Origin: Kitasatospora papulosa
GTDB taxonomy: Bacteria > Actinomycetota > Actinomycetes > Streptomycetales > Streptomycetaceae
Length of the DNA: 64,000 nucleotides
Direction of reading: 5' to 3'
NCBI RefSeq assembly: GCF_000717245.1
Contig: NZ_JNYQ01000007.1
Coordinates: 216,277-280,276 of the forward strand
In this document: positions 60,020-64,000 of the stretch, one piece after another
Layout: each line of letters starts with the position of its first letter
How positions within the stretch are numbered: the stretch's first letter is position 1
Translations under genes and position numbers: made by a program
Notes under the pieces: generated by a model
Database searches by the model: none
What the model was told of the DNA's origin: nothing
The model's input: the letters and a program-made list of their open reading frames with translations, nothing else

Positions 60020-60844
60020 TCAGACGCCCGGCGGCACCCGGGAGGGACGGCCGTTGCCACGGGTGAGGCCGTATCCGAACACCCCGGCCAGCGCGGCGAG
60101 TACACCACCCCCGACGGTCCACAGCCAGCGGCTGGTCCACCAGCCGGAGGACCAGCCGTCCTCCGGTTCGGTGGCGGCCGGGGCGCTGCCGCCCTTCGCC
60201 GAGACGGCGGACGCGCCCGGCACCACGGGCTCGGCGAGGGCGCCGTCCACGTCGGCGGCGCCGCCCTGGTCGGCCGAGTCGGCCTGCGTCTCGACGTGGA
60301 CGGGAAGACCGAGGTCCTCCTCGGCCAGACCGACCACCGTCAGGCGTACGTAGTAGCTGCCGGGCAGCGGGTCGGACGCCCACGGCTCCGACCAGGCGCG
60401 CACGGTGCGCAGCACGCAGGAGAGCTCGACGGTTCCCGCGTCCGGCGCCGCCTTCCTGGTCTGGTGGCCGTACATGCAGGCCTGCCTGCGGCGGAGACCG
60501 TCGTACACGTCGATCTGCCAGGTGGACGCGCCGTGCCGGGTGGAGCTCTCCGGCAGGCTCACCTTCGCCCGGACGGTGGGGCGCTGCCCGGCGTCGGCGG
60601 GGAAGGCCCAGTACAGGTAGTCACCGGTGGAGGCTTCCGCCGTGGCCTTCTGCCCCTGCTGGATCGCCGTGGCGGTGCGGAAGGTGGTGCCGGCCTCGGT
60701 CGGACCGGCGGTCCCGCCGTCCGCGCTCGCGCTCGGTGACGGGTCGTCCGCGACCGCGGCACCCGCCGAGGTGAGCAGGGTGACGGCCGCCAGCAGCGCG
60801 CCGACGCCTCCGCGCCTCAGGGTGTTCCTGCGGGTGGTACGCAT
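60020..60844 (-). CDS. Secreted, C-terminally anchored protein, partner of the VWA protein
   Basis: This 274-residue protein has an N-terminal signal (MRTTRRNTLRRGGVGALLAAVTLLTSAGAAVA) and a C-terminal membrane anchor (WLWTVGGGVLAALAGVFGYGL) followed by a basic tail. It is exposed outside the cell. The body (TTFRTATAIQQGQKATAEASTGDYLYWAFPADAGQRPTV...) looks like a beta-sandwich of the pre-peptidase C-terminal kind, with two cysteines (QACMYG, ELSCVL) likely forming a disulfide. The start shares one base with the stop of the VWA gene (TGATG), so the two are coupled. No family is recognised with certainty. Confidence 0.78.
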   Translation of the reverse strand: MRTTRRNTLRRGGVGALLAAVTLLTSAGAAVADDPSPSASADGGTAGPTEAGTTFRTATAIQQGQKATAEASTGDYLYWAFPADAGQRPTVRAKVSLPESSTRHGASTWQIDVYDGLRRRQACMYGHQTRKAAPDAGTVELSCVLRTVRAWSEPWASDPLPGSYYVRLTVVGLAEEDLGLPVHVETQADSADQGGAADVDGALAEPVVPGASAVSAKGGSAPAATEPEDGWSSGWWTSRWLWTVGGGVLAALAGVFGYGLTRGNGRPSRVPPGV

Positions 60845-62130
60845 CAGTTGGTCCTCCATACGGCGACACGCCAGCGCGAGATCCAGCCGAACAGCAGGCC
60901 GGCGATCAGTCCGGTCAGGACCATGACGCCCAGCAGCCACCAGCCGCGGCCCAGGCCGAACGCGGCGACGTCGGCCGACTCGTCGGGAGCGTCCACCAGG
61001 TCGATGGTCAGCTCGACGGGCATCCCGGGCGTGGTCTTCACGGACGCGGGGGCCGAGAAGGAGTTGCCGAGCTGGAGGCACACCGCCTCGGCGGCGGGCT
61101 TCACGTCGCTGTCGGAGACATCGGCGTCGTCCTGCTCGGGCTTCGGATAGCGCAGCCCGGTGGAGATGGCGTCCGTACGTCCCGTGCCGGACTCCGCGCC
61201 CCGGACGATCTCGCGGCCGTGCGCGGTCACGGCACGCAGCAGGATCCCGTAGTCGTTGTCCACGGCGCGGTCGGCCGCCACGCTCACCGAGGCCCGCAGT
61301 TCCTGGCCGGGCAGGACGTTCACCCGGTACCAGCGGTGCTTGCCGATCTCCTGACGGTCCGTGTAGAGACCTGCCTGCAGCTCCGGGGCCGAGGCGCAGC
61401 TGCCCGCGCCCTCGGTCGCGACCGGGGTGACGACGGGCTCGGCGGCCCGGTCCACCAACTGCTTCACGCGGCCCGAGAGTTCATCGGTGTTCTGGACCGC
61501 GGTGTACGTGCCGCCGGTGGCCTCGGCGATACAGGTCAGCTGCTGCCGGATCTTGGCGTCGGGCACCAGGCCCAGCGTGTCGATGACCAGGTGGATACCC
61601 CGTGCGGCGATGTCACGCGCGACCTCGCAGGGATCGAGCGGGCCGCAGGTGTCCTCGCCGTCGGTGATCAGGACGATCCGGCGGGTGGAGTCACCGCCGT
61701 CGAGGTCGTCGGCGGCACCGAGCAGGGCGGGACCGATCGGGGTCCAGCCGGTCGGCGCCAGGGTGGCGACGGCGGTCTTGGCCTCCGTGCGGTCGAGCGG
61801 ACCGACCGGGTAGAGCTGCTTGGTGTCCTTGCAGCCGACCTTCCGGTCGTCGCCCGGATAGTCGGCGCCGAGCGTGCGGATGCCGAGCTGGACCTCCTCG
61901 GGCACCGCGTCCAGGACGTCGTTGAACGCCTGCTTGGCGGCGGATATCCGGGACTCGCCGCCCATGTCCCGGGTGCGCATGGAGCCGCTGACGTCAAGGA
62001 CCAGTTCGACCTTGGGTGACGCGGCGGCGGAAGGTTCGTCGGCGGCGGCCGGGAGGGCGGTGCCGAGCCCGGCGGCCAGGGTGGCGAGAAGGACGCACAC
62101 CCCGGCCGTCAGCCGTTTTCTTATGATCAT
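60844..62130 (-). CDS. Membrane-anchored von Willebrand factor A domain protein
   Basis: This 428-residue protein has a signal peptide (IIRKRLTAGVCVLLATLAAGLGTALPAAA) and a VWA domain at ~40-225. The metal site is DVSGSM (D46, S48, S50), with a threonine/aspartate pair downstream (GWTPIG, ITDGED) and cysteine pairs (GCKD, TCGPLDPC). A second beta domain at ~245-385 contains HRWYRVNVLPGQELRASVSV, similar in form to the middle of the partner protein. A C-terminal anchor (WWLLGVMVLTGLIAGLLFGW) follows. VWA proteins of this kind bind other proteins; the coupled partner is the obvious candidate. Confidence 0.85.
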   Translation of the reverse strand: MIIRKRLTAGVCVLLATLAAGLGTALPAAADEPSAAASPKVELVLDVSGSMRTRDMGGESRISAAKQAFNDVLDAVPEEVQLGIRTLGADYPGDDRKVGCKDTKQLYPVGPLDRTEAKTAVATLAPTGWTPIGPALLGAADDLDGGDSTRRIVLITDGEDTCGPLDPCEVARDIAARGIHLVIDTLGLVPDAKIRQQLTCIAEATGGTYTAVQNTDELSGRVKQLVDRAAEPVVTPVATEGAGSCASAPELQAGLYTDRQEIGKHRWYRVNVLPGQELRASVSVAADRAVDNDYGILLRAVTAHGREIVRGAESGTGRTDAISTGLRYPKPEQDDADVSDSDVKPAAEAVCLQLGNSFSAPASVKTTPGMPVELTIDLVDAPDESADVAAFGLGRGWWLLGVMVLTGLIAGLLFGWISRWRVAVWRTN

Positions 62131-62201
62131 CGCCGGATCCTATTGAAGATCCGCGGTCATCCCCAAAACATCTGCGGCAGGCGCGATTTAAGGGTCCTGC
62201 C

Positions 62202-63683
62202 TCAGCCGCCGAGGAGGGGCTCCGAGGCCCTGTCCAGCACCGAACCGATCCGCTCCCACGTCTCGGTGTCCCTCTCGGCCGCGGGGAGTTCGGCGTCCTC
62301 GGACTTCTCGTTCCACCGGGCCGCGACGGCGACCGGATCGCCGCCGCCCGCCGCGGAGGCGGCGAGCGCGGCCGCGCCGAGCGCGACCAGCTCGCCGCTG
62401 CCCGGCACGATCAGGGGGCGGCCCGAGAGGCGGCGCACGGTCTCCACCCAGGTGCGGCCCTGCGCGCCGCCGCCGATCAGCCGGAGGGGCCGGCCGGCGA
62501 CCTCGGGGTCGGCGGGGTCGAGGCCGCAGGCCAGCAGCAGTTCGTCGAGGGCGCGCAGCACGGTGAACGCCGCTCCCTCGTACGCCGCGCCCAGCAGTTG
62601 CTGCGGTGTGGTGTCGTGGCGCAGCCCCGTGAGCAGGCCGGACGAGGTGGGGAGGTCCGGGGTGCGCTCGCCGTCCAGGTAGGGCAGGAGCACGGCCTCG
62701 CCGCCGGGCGTCGCGTCGTCCCGGTGCAGTCCGAGCAGGGACGCCACCTTGTCGACCGCCAGGGTGCAGTTGAGGGTGCAGGCCAGGGGGAGGTACGTAC
62801 CGTCGGCGCCGGCGAAGCCGGAGAGGGCCGTGGACGCCGGACGCGTCCGGGACGCGGCGAAGACCGTTCCCGAGGTACCGAGGCTCAGGACGGGGTGGTC
62901 CAGCAGTCCCGCGCCGCCCAGGCCGAGGCCCACGGCGGCGCTCATGTTGTCCCCGGTGCCCGCCGCGACGGCGATCCCGGCCGGCAAACCGAGTGCCTCG
63001 GCCGCGGAGTCCGTCAGCGAGCCGATCCGGGTCCCGCCCGTCGCGGCGACCTCGGGCAGCATGGAGACGCTCAGACCCAGTCGCTCCAGGAGGTCCGGGT
63101 CGTACGCGCCCGTCGCGGTGGAGTACCAGCAGGTGCCCGACGCGTCACCCGGGTCCGTCGCCGCGACACCGGCCAGCCGCTCCGTCAGGAAGTCGTGGGG
63201 CAGCCGCACCGAGGCCGTCGCCTCGGCGTTCGACGGGTCGTTCTCGCGCAGCCACCGCCACTTCGTCGCGGTCATGGACGCGACGGGCACGGTGCCGGTG
63301 CGCGCGGTCCACGCCTCGGGGCCGCCCAGCTCGGCGACGAGTGCCGCCGCCTGCGGCGCGGAGCGCGTGTCGTTCCACAGCAGCGCGGGGCGCAGCGGCC
63401 TTCCGGCCCGGTCGAGGGTCACGAGGCCGTGCTGCTGACCCGCGACCGCGATGCCGACCACGGAGGACGGGGAGAGCCCGGACTCCTTGAGTCCGGCCGC
63501 GACGGCGTCGCACAGGGCCAGCCACCAGACCTCGGGGTCGGTCTCGCGGGCCCCGCCCTCGCCGGTGACGACGTGCGGAGCGCGGCCGACGGCGAGCAGC
63601 TCACCGGTCTCGGTGTCGGTGACTGCAGCCTTGGTGGACTGGGTGGAGCTGTCCACGCCGATGACGACGGTACGCGGCGGCAT
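62202..63683 (-). CDS. xylB: Xylulokinase
   Basis: This 493-residue FGGY-family kinase phosphorylates D-xylulose with ATP. Motifs are GVDSSTQSTKAAV at the start, GIAVAGQQHGLV (~83-94), WNDTRS, LSLGTSGTVFA (ATP site) and the family signature around RLIGGGAQGRTWVETV near 400. The start (ATG at 63683) has AGAGG upstream. It is divergent from xylose isomerase, the enzyme that makes its substrate. Together they channel xylose, including that released by alpha-xylosidase activity on xyloglucan, into the pentose phosphate pathway. Confidence 0.95.
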   Translation of the reverse strand: MPPRTVVIGVDSSTQSTKAAVTDTETGELLAVGRAPHVVTGEGGARETDPEVWWLALCDAVAAGLKESGLSPSSVVGIAVAGQQHGLVTLDRAGRPLRPALLWNDTRSAPQAAALVAELGGPEAWTARTGTVPVASMTATKWRWLRENDPSNAEATASVRLPHDFLTERLAGVAATDPGDASGTCWYSTATGAYDPDLLERLGLSVSMLPEVAATGGTRIGSLTDSAAEALGLPAGIAVAAGTGDNMSAAVGLGLGGAGLLDHPVLSLGTSGTVFAASRTRPASTALSGFAGADGTYLPLACTLNCTLAVDKVASLLGLHRDDATPGGEAVLLPYLDGERTPDLPTSSGLLTGLRHDTTPQQLLGAAYEGAAFTVLRALDELLLACGLDPADPEVAGRPLRLIGGGAQGRTWVETVRRLSGRPLIVPGSGELVALGAAALAASAAGGGDPVAVAARWNEKSEDAELPAAERDTETWERIGSVLDRASEPLLGG

Positions 63684-63901
63684 GGGCTACCTCTTCTCGT
63701 GCGGGTTCGGCTGTGCTGGTTTTGGGAGTGCGACAAACAAATTACGTGATCGACGGCGTCCGGAACAGGGGCGCCCCTCGATTTGCCCTCCAGGGGGTTA
63801 CCTCCTCACGGTGCCGTGTGCATAATTAATCATGTCAGTGAACAAATAGGCCCGGGGTACTGGCGACGGCTCCGGGGCCCAGGCAGGCGAAGGTGGACAC
63901 C
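63684..63901. promoter_or_regulatory. xylB-xylA divergent promoter region
   Basis: This 218-bp region is unusually AT-rich in two patches. The direct repeat AACAAAT occurs at 63736-63742 and 63841-63847. CATAAT (63821-63826) with TTACCT (63798-63803), 17 bp apart, could be the xylA promoter. The repeats are candidate sites for a ROK-type xylose repressor; no such gene is in the window. The LacI core TCGAAGCGCTTC is absent here. Confidence 0.5.
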
Positions 63902-64000
63902 ATGACGGACCGCTTCACTCCCACTCCCGCGGACAGGTTCACGTTCGGTCTGTGGACGGTGGGCTGGCGTGGCAACGACCCGTTCGGTGACGCGACGCGT
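63902..64000 (+). CDS. xylA: Xylose isomerase, N-terminal fragment
   Basis: Only 33 codons lie inside the window. The translated start MTDRFTPTPADRFTFGLWTV followed by GWRGNDPFGDATR matches the conserved N-terminus of the Streptomyces enzyme, including the tryptophan in LWTVGW. It interconverts D-xylose and D-xylulose. ATG at 63902 has an AAGGTGG ribosome site. The partner xylB is divergent. The rest of the gene is beyond the right edge. Confidence 0.93.
   Translation, partial: MTDRFTPTPADRFTFGLWTVGWRGNDPFGDATR

Overview
The window is very GC-rich actinomycete chromosome and almost certainly comes from a Streptomyces species. The evidence is the GC-saturated third codon positions, frequent GTG starts and GTGA/ATGA stop-start overlaps, and a CYP157/CYP154-type P450 pair. 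Many secreted glycoside hydrolases carry twin-arginine or Sec signals, and a xylose isomerase beginning at the right edge matches the Streptomyces enzyme.

Layout. (1) 1-8000, minus strand: a DNA-modification island. It holds a type I restriction-modification operon hsdM-hsdS-hsdR (hsdR runs off the left edge). Upstream is a large N6-adenine methyltransferase that carries its own N-terminal HTH and a C-terminal HsdS-like segment. Divergent from it (8020-9246) is a DndB/DGQHR-family protein whose signature motif is altered. (2) 9300-15340: small secreted, membrane or lipoproteins of unknown role and a DEDDh exonuclease. (3) 15500-18003: two translationally coupled P450s; the first lacks the EXXR motif. 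(4) 18194-25367: plant-polysaccharide genes (two GH43 arabinanases/arabinofuranosidases, a CE8 pectinesterase), with an RsbQ/RsbP energy-stress pair between them, then a LacI-family regulator.

(5) 25412-41809: a compact xyloglucan-utilisation locus. A seven-gene minus-strand operon encodes a sugar-binding lipoprotein, two LplB/LplC-type permeases, GH74, GH42, GH95 and GH12. It faces a plus-strand GH3-GH31 pair. Near-identical 16-bp palindromes (core TCGAAGCGCTTC) lie both upstream of lacI and in the divergent promoter region, so the LacI protein very probably controls itself and both operons. Endo-cleavage (GH74, GH12), import of oligosaccharides, and removal of fucose (GH95), galactose (GH42), xylose (GH31) and glucose (GH3) form one pathway. 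The GH31 alpha-xylosidase is broken by an internal deletion with a frameshift.

(6) 42001-49933: a Sel1-like small protein, then a choline/betaine cluster (betaine-aldehyde dehydrogenase, GMC choline dehydrogenase-like protein, betaine ABC ATPase, a double permease and a binding lipoprotein) ending in a strong hairpin. (7) 50011-52675: a PadR regulator with an operator inside its promoter, coupled to an ABC export ATPase and an FtsX-like permease. (8) 52763-59863: a mycothiol-dependent isomerase-family protein, LtrA, a zinc alcohol dehydrogenase with a DUF4334 protein, an ABC exporter with a MerR-type 19-bp-spacer promoter, and a third P450. (9) 60020-62130: two coupled secreted/anchored proteins, one with a VWA domain. 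(10) 62202-64000: divergent xylB and xylA, which fit catabolism of the xylose released by the xyloglucan pathway.

No tRNA, rRNA, CRISPR array, IS element or origin was recognised. All functional calls come from reading the translated sequence and recalled family motifs; no database search was possible.
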